DNA of 64,000 nt from Motacilla alba alba. Taxonomy: Eukaryota > Chordata > Aves > Passeriformes > Motacillidae. The DNA is taken from contig NC_052017.1 in the NCBI RefSeq assembly GCF_015832195.1, forward strand, positions 76,819,801-76,883,800. Reading direction: 5' to 3'. Under the pieces are notes generated by a model. That model saw only the letters and a list, made by a program, of their open reading frames with translations, was not told where the DNA came from and ran no database searches. Shown here in pieces: positions 50,308 to 60,840 of the stretch (within the stretch, counting starts at the first letter, position 1; the number at the start of each line of letters is the position of its first letter). The position numbers and the translations under genes are program-made.

Positions 50308-50532
50308 CTGAGGCGGGCAATTGGTACAAATTGAAATGCAGAAAATTTTATTTAAACATCAGAAAAATAATTTAACTGTGAGGGTGATGAAACACCAGCC
50401 CAGTGAGGTTGTGGAGTCTCTGCCCTTGGAGATACTCAGAACCCAACCAGACACAGTCCTGCTCAACTTGCTTTAATTGATCCCATTTTCAGCAGAGGTC
50501 CCTTCCAACATGGCTCTATGACTCTGTGATAT
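50308..50532 (+). repeat. CR1 LINE 3' end fragment
   Basis: Landmarks in CR1 order are GGCAATTGGTACAAATTGAA, TTTTATTTAAACATCAG, CTGTGAGGGTGATGAAACAC, GAGGTTGTGGAGTCTCTGCC, CTTGGAGATACTCAGAACCC and GAGGTCCCTTCCAACATGGC, ending CTCTATGACTCTGTGAT. The fragment covers the ORF2 terminus and 3' UTR, moderately diverged and 5' truncated. Confidence 0.85.
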
Positions 50533-52117
50533 AAAGCACTTTTATTGGACAGGGTAACATTTTTGTCAGATGACCATTTCCAGAAATTGTTATCTATATT
50601 TATTTACTGCTCAGGTTTAGGAAGGTTAAATTAAAAATAGTCCTTCCAATAAACCAAGCCAACTATACATGTCTTCCAGCAGCTGTATTTTTAAAAGGAT
50701 GTAAATTTAGATGTTTTTCTGGATACATAGATGTATGAAATTACTTTTCAAGCTATTATTTTTTATCCAATTCGTGTTCATGCTCCCAGAAGAGTGGTGT
50801 GAACATGTACCTGATTTATTTTAATAGGATCTGTTTAGCACAGATGAAAAAAAGATATTTTTGATGTATTGCTCAGTACTATTCCTGCAAGACACAAAGT
50901 CTCTGGAGTAAATGAGAGGTACTCCAGAGAAGCTGAAATCCACTTTACATAGCTAAATGTTTGGAAATTGTATCTTCCTATAAAAAGAACACACAGTCAT
51001 GCATTTCTGATAACCCAAGATGTTTCCCATGTCTCTGTAGAGGAAACTGAATTAAATAGATACTACTGAATTTAACATGAAATCATACAGGACTAAGACT
51101 ACATTTCGGTGGAGAAAATTAGCTAGTTTAAAAAAGCTACAGAGAAAACGTGCAGGAAAGCTTGTAATGAAAGGTGTGTAGAGAAAATGCTTTTATTTTC
51201 GTCGGATTATTCTAGTTGGTTTTGTTGTGGGCTTTTTTATTTATTGTTCACTTAACCTTTTTTTTTGAAGATTGCAATCATGATTTGTCTTGAAAGCTAT
51301 GAAAATACAAACTCATGACAAATAAGAATATCTTTCAGATAGAATGAAACTACAAAACCATTTAGTTAACGATTTATTTGATTTATAGACTTAACTATAG
51401 ATTTATAGTTTACTTAATTTTTTTATAGTTGTAGTAAGGTAACCATATGAAATCTCAGATTATGCTGTGTTATGAGCAAGTAATATCAATTTTACAGCAA
51501 TTATAATTGGTTAATTTGCAACTATAATCTGTTAATTTTTCACGTGACAATTTATTCCCACAAATATCACTTGCCTTGGAGAACTAATGTTGATTAACAC
51601 TGGAATTATATAATTCATTTAAATAATAATTTATATTTCAGTGATACTGATAAGCATCTATTGTCTTCCCTTTATTATATATAAAGTACTTTTCAAGCAT
51701 TAGAGAAAAAAGGTTTATTGTTTGTTTGTTTCTAGTAATATATGTTTCCTTATTCTTTTAAGTCATAGTAAAAAACTGAAATATATAGCAGGCATAGATA
51801 CTTTTTGAATCAGTCCTATCAAAGACTAAGCAGCAATAAAGTCTTTGGGCAAAAAAGATACACACTCATACTGAAGATTGCAGTTCTCTTCATAAATAAG
51901 ACGGGCAGCAAACTGGTGGTTAGAACTTTTCGGGACATTCTCCCACATTACTTTGTCTCAGTATAAGGAAAACAAGAAGAAATGGGTAAACAGCAACCAA
52001 AAGTTTAATATTTCATGCTCCTACAAGAATCTGGATCAAGTATAAGAGCTTTACACCAATTTTGATTGTCTAGTGTACTGTAAAGTGAGAGTTAAAAAAC
52101 TGTTACTATACCTTATC
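50533..52117. other. AT-rich non-coding DNA
   Basis: No gene or named repeat was recognised. A perfect 10-base inverted repeat lies at 50901-50929. AT-only short repeats occur near 51370-51430 and 51500-51540. Confidence 0.55.
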
Positions 52118-52260
52118 TGGTCAGCTTGATAACTCTCTACTATGAAATTAATCATTTAATGGGATGAAAGCAGTAGAAATAAGTTTTATGGATTTTAATA
52201 AAAATTTTGACACCATCTCCAGTAGCTGTTGGAAGATCCTTATAGCCTATGTCCACTATT
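52118..52260 (+). repeat. Old CR1-like relic around reverse-transcriptase motif A
   Basis: In the plus-strand frame starting at 52164 the peptide KAVEISFMDFNKNFDTIS is visible. It parallels CR1 ORF2 motif A, where the pattern is (V/I)xxxDFxKxFDT(V/I)S; the aspartates and the F-D-T core are kept. The DNA just upstream (TCAGCTTGATAACTCTCTAC, then TATGAAATTAA) also fits the LINE order. Similarity fades after about 52260, though the frame stays open to 52400. It is a fossil fragment. Confidence 0.55.
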
Positions 52261-52900
52261 TTCAAGGCACCTTGATTTCAGGTAGTAGTCCCACTCTGGT
52301 TCCATTACTCACCACTCTCACCATACTGCTCATCAGACTCAAGCCATCAGTATGGGCAAAGACGATTCTAAGACTTGCCAGACCATGGCAGGAGGATTAA
52401 GCTCAGTTTAGCCCTCTCCACACAACCAAGGATACTAGCAAGCTGCAGAAAATGCCCAAGAGGTCCTGGTGAGCAGGCAGACAGAACATGGATTTTGTGA
52501 GGAAACGTTGCACAAGTGACTTGAGTCACTCTGGAGAAGAACCGTCGATGAGGCTGCATCCTGCTCTGTTCAGCTGTCCTTCAACATTTTTCAGAGGACA
52601 TAGCCAGGCTCTTCTCACAGCTTCACACTAAAGTCCCAAGAAGCCAGAAAAGATGCTCAGGTGACATCTGCAACCATTGGAACACAAAGGAACAGCTGGG
52701 TCTCCTGGTGACCTCATGACAAAAGACAGGGAAAAGCCCAAGGGCCACAAAGGTTTCTTTCTCCTCAGCTGTGCTGGAAAGATCTGCTCTTGGACTGCCC
52801 AGATGCCTGCATCTAGTAGCAGAGTGGGAGTGAGCAAAGAAGCCTGAAATCTTTCCTCTCCTGAAAGGGAATTCAACTCAGCGATCACTAGAAGCTGTTA
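52261..52900. other. GC-richer patch right of the CR1 relic, unclassified
   Basis: From about 52400 to 52890 the sequence is GC-richer than its surroundings and has 63- and 86-codon minus-strand frames (52368-52559, 52628-52888) with no recognisable motif. It could be more LINE sequence too diverged to read, a different repeat, or a retrocopy; I could not identify it. Confidence 0.35.
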
Positions 52901-55900
52901 TAGTAGGGCAATATCCACGTTGGTAATATTAAAAATTTTGCATCTCTTCTGAGCTATTAAATAGAAGTAAGCCCTGCTAATATAAATTTGCAAAGACATT
53001 ACATAGTAAAACATGTCAACTGTAAACATATAATTTGTAACATTGTAGTGAATGTCATCTAGTAAAACAGCGGCTTCTTCCACTGCCCTGAAAAGGATAA
53101 TTCCAAGCATTTTTATGGGTGTAATCAAGACAGTTTTGCCCCATTTTTCATAAATCACATGAGATTTTGTTCTTATACTAAGAAGGCAAATCTCTCAAAC
53201 ACAGTACAGATGAAATACTGTTGACAGAATTTTCACTTTAAATGAAAGTTACATTCCAATACCACATTAAATGCACCTAAATCTAGTTCCACAAAGTAGT
53301 AAACAATTTAGGTCAGCCACCTTAAATAGCCATAGCAGTCCATTCCAAACACATTTCAGCATTTATGAGGACAATCAGCTGAGTATTTGCCCTGCTTCTT
53401 ATTTGCATCAAACAGTATTGTTGCCAGAAAAAGAAGCAGCGTCCTGTTATCCCATGTGTGTCAAACAGAGAGACTAGCCCAGTTGTGTTGATGTGTTACT
53501 CTCTTTTAACGGGACACATCTTCAGCAGCACTGATTTATACAAGGCATTTGTTTTGTGCTTTTGAATATTATTCTGCATCTGTTATGGCAGCCATATAAA
53601 AAGTCAAACAAGTCTTTGTTTGATTCAAAATAACTTCTATTGAAAGACACATAAGCTTTGTCTGCACAAAGACTTGCACTGTTAGAAACAAACGAGCACA
53701 AGAGAATGTTATTTCTATTTTTGTGCAAAATCTGTGCCTTCAGCCAGTCATTGTACACAAAGGCCACAAGATGGTAGTCTTGTCTTTAAATGTTATATGC
53801 TGACTCGTTTTTCTATATAAGGTTCTCCCCTTTGTGGCATCAGGTATTTTGAATTCCTATCCTATTTTTCAAATAACTTGTCATGTACAAGTAAAACTAA
53901 AGCAAATAGGGTTTAAATCTCAGCTCAGTTTTCAGCATGAAAGCACAATATATTTTTAAGAAAATTAAGAAAGTTCCTATATTAGTGGTAACTTTGGGAA
54001 ATTCAGAAAATTAGTGCAGCTAAGAAATAACAGTTGTATTTTAGTGGGGTAATGCTCTTTACTTATAGGAAATTCATTACTGTAATTTCAGCCTAGGACT
54101 GATTGTTTCTTGTGGTAAATAGAACTATGATGGATTATCTGTAATAATAAACTACTTCAGCTTCCATTGTACTAAAAATATACTGAGCATCAGCAATTTT
54201 AAAAATCTGGGAGATATTTCCAAAGGTTTAATACAATCAAGCATTTAATTAGAGGAGTCTAACACCAGTTTTCAAGATCCATGACTAATTCTAGCAGTTA
54301 CTAGTTCTAACAAGATAGAGCAGCTAATTTCTTCTTCATATGTTTTGACCACTAGGTGATACAGTTTTATATAAGGAAAGGTGGAATTTAAAATAAATTG
54401 TTTGAAATAAGTATACAAAGTCAATTCTTATATCTGTAGTCTAAAGTAGCCCCCTAAAGGTACATGTGCTTTGAGGGGAGAAACACTCAAGTAAACATTC
54501 GTGAGAGTTCGATTTCTCTTCTGGCTCCTATTGCCACGAAGTTGATGTAGCTTTTTGAGCTGGAAAAATAGTTTCTTTGCCAAAATTGGTAGTACACTCC
54601 ATGGTGAAGAGTCATTTCAAGCATGTGTAGAAAGAATGAATGGAGTGTTATCCCAGTAATCCTGTGACACATTAATTCATTGTGATGCAGACAGATTAAT
54701 CAACAGGTGCACAGCTTTTATTGATAAACCTTGTTTTGCCACTAATGAGGACTTCAGCAATCATTCCATACATACTTTGCCCTCATCTCCTTATATTCTA
54801 CTTTTGGTCTTACCATTGATGGTCTTGTTTCAAAAAAAACCATATTTCAATTTCCTTAAGTCAAAATTTTTCATGTCTTCAGGTTTTGATAATAATCATC
54901 ACAATGACGACTGCCAGATCTTTTTTTTTTTTTTCTTTTTAACAGAAAACTTCAGGCATTTATAAAAGCTTTTAAGCACTTTCAAGTAATGCTGAAAAAT
55001 GCATGGTTTAGGATTCAGATGAAAATAAGAGAACTGCTGGTGGTCTACACTTAATCTATGACATCAGAAGTGTTAGCTGTGTCACAATGAGATTATATGA
55101 CTAGAAAGGATTTACAATTCTGTGGTGTCCAAGAGTTACCACTTCTGGCAAAGAAAAGACTTATCTCAGTTCTGCTGGCTAGGAATGGCTGAAAGGCTCA
55201 GAAAGCTAGCACATCTTTGGGGAATTAGAAGATTTAAGTAGCTAGCTACAGGATATGGCAATGGAAGTTATTCTTATATCAGTTTGGTAAATTTCAAACA
55301 GAGTTTTTGGATTTCCTGGTAAATTTATGGTTTGGTTCCCCACCCACCCATCCCAGTAGTTTTTCAGAAAAAGCCTTTTTCAGTAAATAAATAACATATT
55401 CCTGAAGTATATTACAAGGAATTCACTCTGCAACTCTCCAGAGTTAAGTTGCCGTAAATATTTTGGAATCTATAAACAAAAAACAAGCAATTATGGAATA
55501 ACTTTACACAAAAATAAGGCTATGAATAGTTTCTTCAGGAAAATATATTTTATGTGTGAATAATTATATTCTACCTGAGAAGTTAGACTTCACATGTCTT
55601 TTCTAAGAAAAAATAGCAAATGCCATAACTAGCAGAAATAGTCTGCAGAACAATAAGCAAAATTGTTCAACACTGCCTGCAAGATCAACTTTTGGGCTGG
55701 ACTTTTCTATTAACACCAGAAATGGAAAAGCATTTGAAGCCCACCTGCATCTTGTAATTTAGCTTCCTTGGAAACAAATCAAATTTATTTATACACCCCA
55801 AGGTTGCACGTATTCATAGGCATCTCCTCTAAATGAAATATTTAAAAGTTTCTATGAAAGGTTTAAAAGCAGCAAATTAAACCTGTGGAGAAATTATATC

Positions 55901-57169
55901 TTTCTTAATAAAAAAAATATTGTGAAGAGGATTTTTAATACATTACTTCATCGAGGCTTTCTTGTTTTACACCACAGCACAAATATGATGTACACATAAT
56001 TTACCACACATACACACAAATACTCTCTAAACTTATTTGGATTAGAAATCCTCTAGTTACTCACAGATGACCAGTTCAATTAAGAAAAAATATTTTTAAG
56101 ATTATAGTGATGAAGATGTATAGTTTTAAGATTATAGTAATGAATGATGTGCATTACAGATTGCCATCCCAATTTAGGAAAAAGTGAAATAATTACCCTA
56201 GTTGAATGACTTTTTTTGCACCTTTTTGTCCCTTTAGGTTACTGACCATTGGCAGAAAAATAATTTTGGGGAGAAGAATTTTTTCTTTCCTTTTAAGCTT
56301 CTGTTTAAACACAGTTATTCTTTAAAAAATCCTAATACCTTCCTAAAAAAAAAGCTAAAAAATCATTCTAGAATTCTGTCACATGTACCTTCTACCAGTT
56401 CAACATTGATTCCTCAGAACAAATGTGAAGCTAATGGTTGTTACTTATTGATTCAAAATGTGAAGCTGACCCTGTAGTTCTGTTCCCTAAAATAGCCACC
56501 TTGTTGTTGCTGACTAGTTCATCCTTCCCTCCTCTGCCTCTATGTATTTTCTTTTACAATATTAGATGGCTTTTGACTTAATGGATAGACTTTTCAGAGT
56601 GCTGTCTGGTTATATCTGACTGACAGAAAAGTGGTCCTAATCTTTCTCCAGAAGATCTGGATTAAATAGCTGTACAAATATTAGAAAGCAGAAGAGGCAT
56701 ATCAATACATTACAGAACAGAGCTGTTTTGTTGGTTTCATAGGTTTGTGAGATGACAGATAAACTAGCCCACTATATGTTAGAGGTCCAAATATTTTGAT
56801 ATACTAAAGCTATTCATCATTAATTTATGAAAGCAATATTAAAACCTATATTTCAAAGCCTGTTCTCCCTTAGCTTCAAGTAGAGCAGAGTGACCACCTC
56901 TATTATTGCCAGCTCAGAGAGCCAAGAGTTTGTTTTTTTCTGAGATTCCCACTCAAAGTATAGTATCAAAGTATATCAAGTATACTTTGATATAATCAGG
57001 AAAATCTTTCCTACTAGAATGCTCCTCTCCTGCATGAGTCTCTTGGCCCTTGCAGTTTATTCACATAGCCACTGGATGACACTGCTAGCAATGACTATTT
57101 TTTAATATGTAAACATTTCAACGCTTTCTGTTTGCTGAAAGACTTTTCACTTTTTCATCAATGATCACA
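52901..57169. other. AT-rich non-coding DNA
   Basis: No gene was recognised across 4.3 kb. It contains a T tract (about 54919-54933), an approximate 30-base tandem duplication with TTTTAAGATTATAGT twice (about 56094-56150), and a perfect 12-base inverted repeat at 56964-56992. Frames are 86 codons or shorter without motif. Confidence 0.55.
56964..56992. repeat. Perfect 12-base inverted repeat, 5-base loop
   Basis: TATCAAAGTATA (56964-56975), loop TCAAG, TATACTTTGATA (56981-56992). The arms are exact reverse complements. It is too AT-rich to be a bacterial-type terminator and no gene lies nearby, so no function is inferred. Confidence 0.9.
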
Positions 57170-57683
57170 AAATGACATTTTCAGATTCTTTGACAAATAA
57201 GGAATGGAGTCACCTTAGACATATATCGTGGACATCAGGTAAAGACTTCAACACATTTTCCCACAGAATTCTGCATTTCTCACTGGGTAAGTTTCTTACT
57301 GGCTGGGTAAAAAACTGCCTGGATGATGGAGCCCAAAGAGTGGGGGGGGGGACTGGAGTTACATCCAGTTGGTGGCCAACCACAAGTGATGTTCCCCATG
57401 GCTCAGTGCCGGGGCCAGCCCTGTTAATCACCTTTGTCAATGATTTCAACAAGTGGATAAAGTGCACCTTCAGTCAGTTTGCAGATGATACCAAGCAGGG
57501 CTGGAGTGTTGATCTGCTGGAGTGTAGGAAGCCTCTGGATGGGTTGGATTAATGGGCCAAGGCCATTTGTATGAGGTTCAACAAGGGAAAGTGCTGGGTC
57601 CTGCACTTGGGTCACAACAACCCCAGGCAGCACTTGCACACTTGGGAAAAAGTGTCTGGAAAGTGGCCCAATGGAAAAGGACC
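57170..57683 (+). repeat. CR1 LINE ORF2 fragment, left part
   Basis: The plus-strand frame 57172-57552 keeps CR1 reverse-transcriptase features: a TGWVKNCLDDGAQRV stretch, SSWWPTTSDVPHGSVPGPAL, and the catalytic-site QFADDTK (57477-57497). The frame then breaks and resumes in another frame as MRFNKGKCWVLHLGHNN (57571 on). A run of nine G at about 57342-57350 lies where one frameshift is likely. CR1 similarity stops at about 57683 (AAAAGGACCTT), where a retroviral LTR element begins. The first 50 bases are only weakly CR1-like. This is a LINE fossil, not an expressed enzyme. Confidence 0.88.
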
Positions 57684-57697
57684 TTGTCGGGTCTTCT
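57684..57697 (-). other. ERV leader remnant
   Basis: On the minus strand about 13 bases (AGAAGACCCGACA) follow the primer-binding site before CR1 sequence resumes. This is all that remains of the proviral interior. Confidence 0.5.
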
Positions 57698-57715
57698 GCC
57701 CACCCAGGGACGCCA
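57698..57715 (-). promoter_or_regulatory. Retroviral primer-binding site, tRNA-Asn
   Basis: The plus strand reads GCCCACCCAGGGACGCCA. This equals the 3' end of eukaryotic tRNA-Asn(GUU), that is the T-arm strand, acceptor strand, discriminator G and CCA. The minus strand therefore carries TGGCGTCCCTGGGTGGGC, an 18-base tRNA-Asn primer-binding site beginning with the canonical TGG. It sits two bases after the CA end of the LTR on that strand, where a provirus uses the tRNA to start minus-strand DNA synthesis. The tRNA assignment comes from memory of the tRNA sequence. Confidence 0.85.
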
Positions 57716-57717
57716 GA

Positions 57718-58317
57718 TGTGGGGTTTTGCAGCCCCGGATTGGGGTGACCTCAAAAGATGGAAAAGTCTCTCCTCCAACCCGTGCCTTCGAAGAAAGACT
57801 TAGTAGTCTTCTGTTGTTTGTTCTCAAGGTAGTTTATTGTTGGTTATCTAAAAGATTCTTCTCTTGAACTGCTGTGGCCCATTCAGCAGGTCAGACAAAG
57901 GCACACTGCCCACTCAGGGGGCTGGTGCCATCTTTTATATCATATATTACGTACTAAATGTTTATATCTTTTCTCCAATACCTATTATCTATATTGAATA
58001 GTGACTTTCTACTTTAAACCAATCTGTGAGTGCTAATATCACTAAAGACATGGAGGCTAGGAAGGAGAAAGAAAGAGGACAGGGCACACCCAAATCTCTC
58101 CATCTTAGAACTCCTTACCCCCATGTACAAAACTTAGACCCTTGCATACAAGGCTTAAAACCCCCCTGTACAGCACTCAGAAATCCTTCCTTTCACTTCG
58201 TGACTACTTCTACTACGCTATCTAAACTTGTGTGTGTGTGGCTTGTAATTCTTCATACAGAGCTAGTAACTTGCTCCATGGGCTAAGATTAAAACTCTAC
58301 GTGTGTCTTTGGCTGCA
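57718..58317 (-). mobile_element. 5' LTR of a truncated ERV, inserted in CR1
   Basis: On the minus strand the element ends GGGGCTGCAAAACCCCACA (plus 57718 side), followed by TC and the primer-binding site. Within it a TATA box (TATAAAA, complement of 57933-57939) lies about 100 bases before a polyadenylation signal AATAAA (complement of 57833-57838). That is the U3-R-U5 order for the minus strand. The U3 start is uncertain: CA dinucleotides that could be its complement end at 58317, 58322 or 58330. With a primer-binding site attached, this is the 5' LTR side of a provirus whose interior and 3' LTR are gone. It interrupts one CR1 copy. Confidence 0.8.
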
Positions 58318-58349
58318 TGCCAGAGTCTCAGAGCCCCCTGCCAGCGGCT
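58318..58349. other. Junction sequence of uncertain origin
   Basis: The short GC-rich stretch containing GAGCCCCCTGCCAGCGGCTC lies between the LTR and the resumption of clear CR1. It may be the outermost LTR, filler DNA from the deletion, or diverged CR1. Confidence 0.4.
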
Positions 58350-58560
58350 CTGGCCATCCAAGGCACCCAGAGGAGAGTCCTGGACTCTGACAGACCTGAT
58401 AAGGCTTATGAGGAGTGGATGAGGGAGTTGGGGTTATTAAGTCGGAAGAAAAGAAGAAAAGAAGACTGAGGGGAGACACTGTTGCTCTATACAACTACCT
58501 GAATGGAGGCTGTAGCCATGTGGGTGCTGATCCTTCCCTTATTCAAGATTTCATTCATGT
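58350..58560 (+). repeat. CR1 LINE ORF2 fragment, right part
   Basis: CR1 resumes as CAGAGGAGAGTCCTGG, then TATGAGGAGTGGATGAGGGA, GACTGAGGGGAGACACTGTT, GCTCTATACAACTACCTGAA and GGAGGCTGTAGCCATGTGGG. Compared with the left part (ending 57683), roughly 250-300 bases of CR1 are absent, judged from the known order of ORF2. So the ERV event either removed this segment or followed a deletion. A small AAGAAAAG duplication is present near 58446-58463. Confidence 0.82.
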
Positions 58561-60778
58561 TTAACTCTTTAAATTTTTTCTTTCCTCATGTCATCCTCAG
58601 TTAGCTTTTTTGAAAAGAGCTTTTTTGTAAAGTGGGCATCTGTTTTGTTACAGTGCAGACCTTACCTGGAAACAGATCACAGGGCAAACCAAACCTTATT
58701 CTTCAAGAAATCTCACCAAGGCATTCTTGGGTCTCTAAATACCTTTCTCATAGCAAGAGGCAGTACTGTGTCCCTTCAAAACCTTGTTCAGATAATTTAA
58801 CAAAGTTTTACATTTGAGCCTTTAACTAATGAACTCATAAAACATTAGCTGGCTGAAGGTCTCTTTTATGGTTTGGAGTTTTTCTCTTCACACATGGTAC
58901 AACAGCTAATTCACACATTTGGCTGTGTTTGTCACTCTCCTGTATATGAGAACAAACACTCAAAATGTGGCCACAACATTTAAGAAACCAACAAAAAGTT
59001 TTACAGAAGTAAGCCTGACTTTTTTGATTTGGATTTAGTTGGTTTTACACAATCTGTTGCACAGACTTTTAGTGATGATGACACTGGTTTTTCTTAGCTA
59101 TTCATATTGTAAATCACAGCATTTTCTAGATGTAAAACTAAACCCCAGATAGAATAGTTCTATTCTTATTAACTTTAATGACTTTATAGAATATTGTGTT
59201 TTTTAAATTTAGTCACTTTCTTTCTACTAATTTAAATCACCTTTCCTAACTTTCATTTCTTCTGTTGACAGATTTTGTTTAATTTCTGTAAAATGGTAAT
59301 GCATGCTCAGAAGAGGATAAACTCTAATCATTATTTTTTGTCATTCTTTGGTTGCACTTTTCTAGGAGGATTTCTTTAGGGCCTCACAACAGGAGTATTT
59401 CCTGCAAGAGAAAAAATTTAGCAGAAATGTGACAAGCTCAACATGGCGAAGAGAATGTTTCTGTTGGACTTCATAAATTCTTTCCTTAGCATTTTTCAAT
59501 CTTATGGTTGAATTACTCATATTTTGAAATATATGGTCTCATATTACTCCCTGGTGAGAAAATGCCATACTCAGGCAATTTCAAAGAATGATTATACAAC
59601 TGCAAGGCATGTACACAGAGATATATTTCAGTGAGTTTGCTTTGGTTGCATTTCCTAGATAGGGATGGACAAATCTAATGTCTAATCTAATTCTAATTCG
59701 AATTTCGAATAGCTGGGTTGTCCCTTGACATATGAAGATCAACAGGAGGTTTTATTCATCCAATTCATAAGGACTTTTGGCTAGAATCAATACCTGCTTT
59801 ACTTGTTTAGCTGTTAAAAGCAGTAATAATTTAAATGTAAGCACATCAATACATCCCTTTCCTACAGTCCTGGACGTTGCTCAGGTATTCTGAGACCTAT
59901 TATAAGCAGTGATAGATTGAATTTCTCAGCTTTTATGGTTCTTGAGTTAAACACCTTGCCAAAATTGAATGGTTTTAAAACTGACCTCCTCCATATTTTG
60001 AATAAAAAATATCCCATTATAACAATTGTAAGTATTATTTATATGTAGGAATGTGCCCCTCAGAGGCACATCCCTACACTTATGTTCTTCCCTTAAATGG
60101 ACAGTAATAGTATTTACTGCTTATCAAACATAATTTCCTTTTGTGAAAGGGCAACCCACCTAGCTGGTCAACAGCAAAAAATTTTTTAAAAATTTCATTC
60201 AGATTATGAGCCAGGATGGAATGAATGCCACGATGACACCTGCTTGAGTGGAGTATGGTATAGTATAGCACACTATCTTTAAAGAATGCAAACCAAAACA
60301 AACCAAATAAATAAATGCAAGCAACCAAACCACAAGTGAATATGGTCTTGTTAGGTAAGGCGAGGCACCACATCAAAGCGACTTCACCAGAAAAAAAGCA
60401 AATATTTCTAAAGAAAGATTTTTAGTTTCTCCAGATTCTTCATTGCTTCTCCAGAAGTAATGTGTGGTTTTCAGTACACATTTCCTGTGCTGTAATAGGC
60501 AACTCAGGAATTTCAACATGTAATGCTTTCAAAATTTGGTTGAAATGCCTATATGAAATTCAGCTATGTGAAAAAGAGAGTGCATGTTGTGTCTCCAGCT
60601 CTTTTGCTCAAAACAGGTGGAAACATTTCATAAAAGAAGGTTATTTGAGAGGACAATTTATTTAATGAAGGACAAAGGTTTGGTTAAAGAATGTGAAAAT
60701 TCACAGTTGAGGTTTGGTCTTTGTATTGAAACGAAGTAATGAAACTATGAACAGAGTTATAGACATAAATAAAAAGAA

Positions 60779-60780
<2 letters not shown>
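58561..60780. other. AT-rich non-coding DNA
   Basis: No gene was recognised. The 98-codon minus-strand frame (60080-60376) contains a hydrophobic stretch but no family motif. A hairpin-like ATGTGCC...GGCACAT lies near 60050-60070. Confidence 0.55.

Positions 60781-60840
<60 letters not shown>
60781..60840. repeat. Perfect (AGAT)15 microsatellite
   Basis: Fifteen uninterrupted AGAT units occupy exactly 60 bases, preceded by A-rich sequence. The perfection suggests a currently variable short tandem repeat. Confidence 0.97.

Noticed and set aside
57172..57552. Possible reverse-transcriptase gene
   Set aside because: It keeps the FADDTK motif, but it is a truncated, frameshifted CR1 fossil interrupted by an ERV.
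57698..57715. Fragment of a tRNA-Asn gene
   Set aside because: Only the last 18 bases including CCA are present. Nuclear tRNA genes do not encode CCA, and the position next to an LTR end fits a primer-binding site.
60781..60840. CRISPR-like or tandem array
   Set aside because: A pure 4-base microsatellite with no spacers; no CRISPR array exists in the window.
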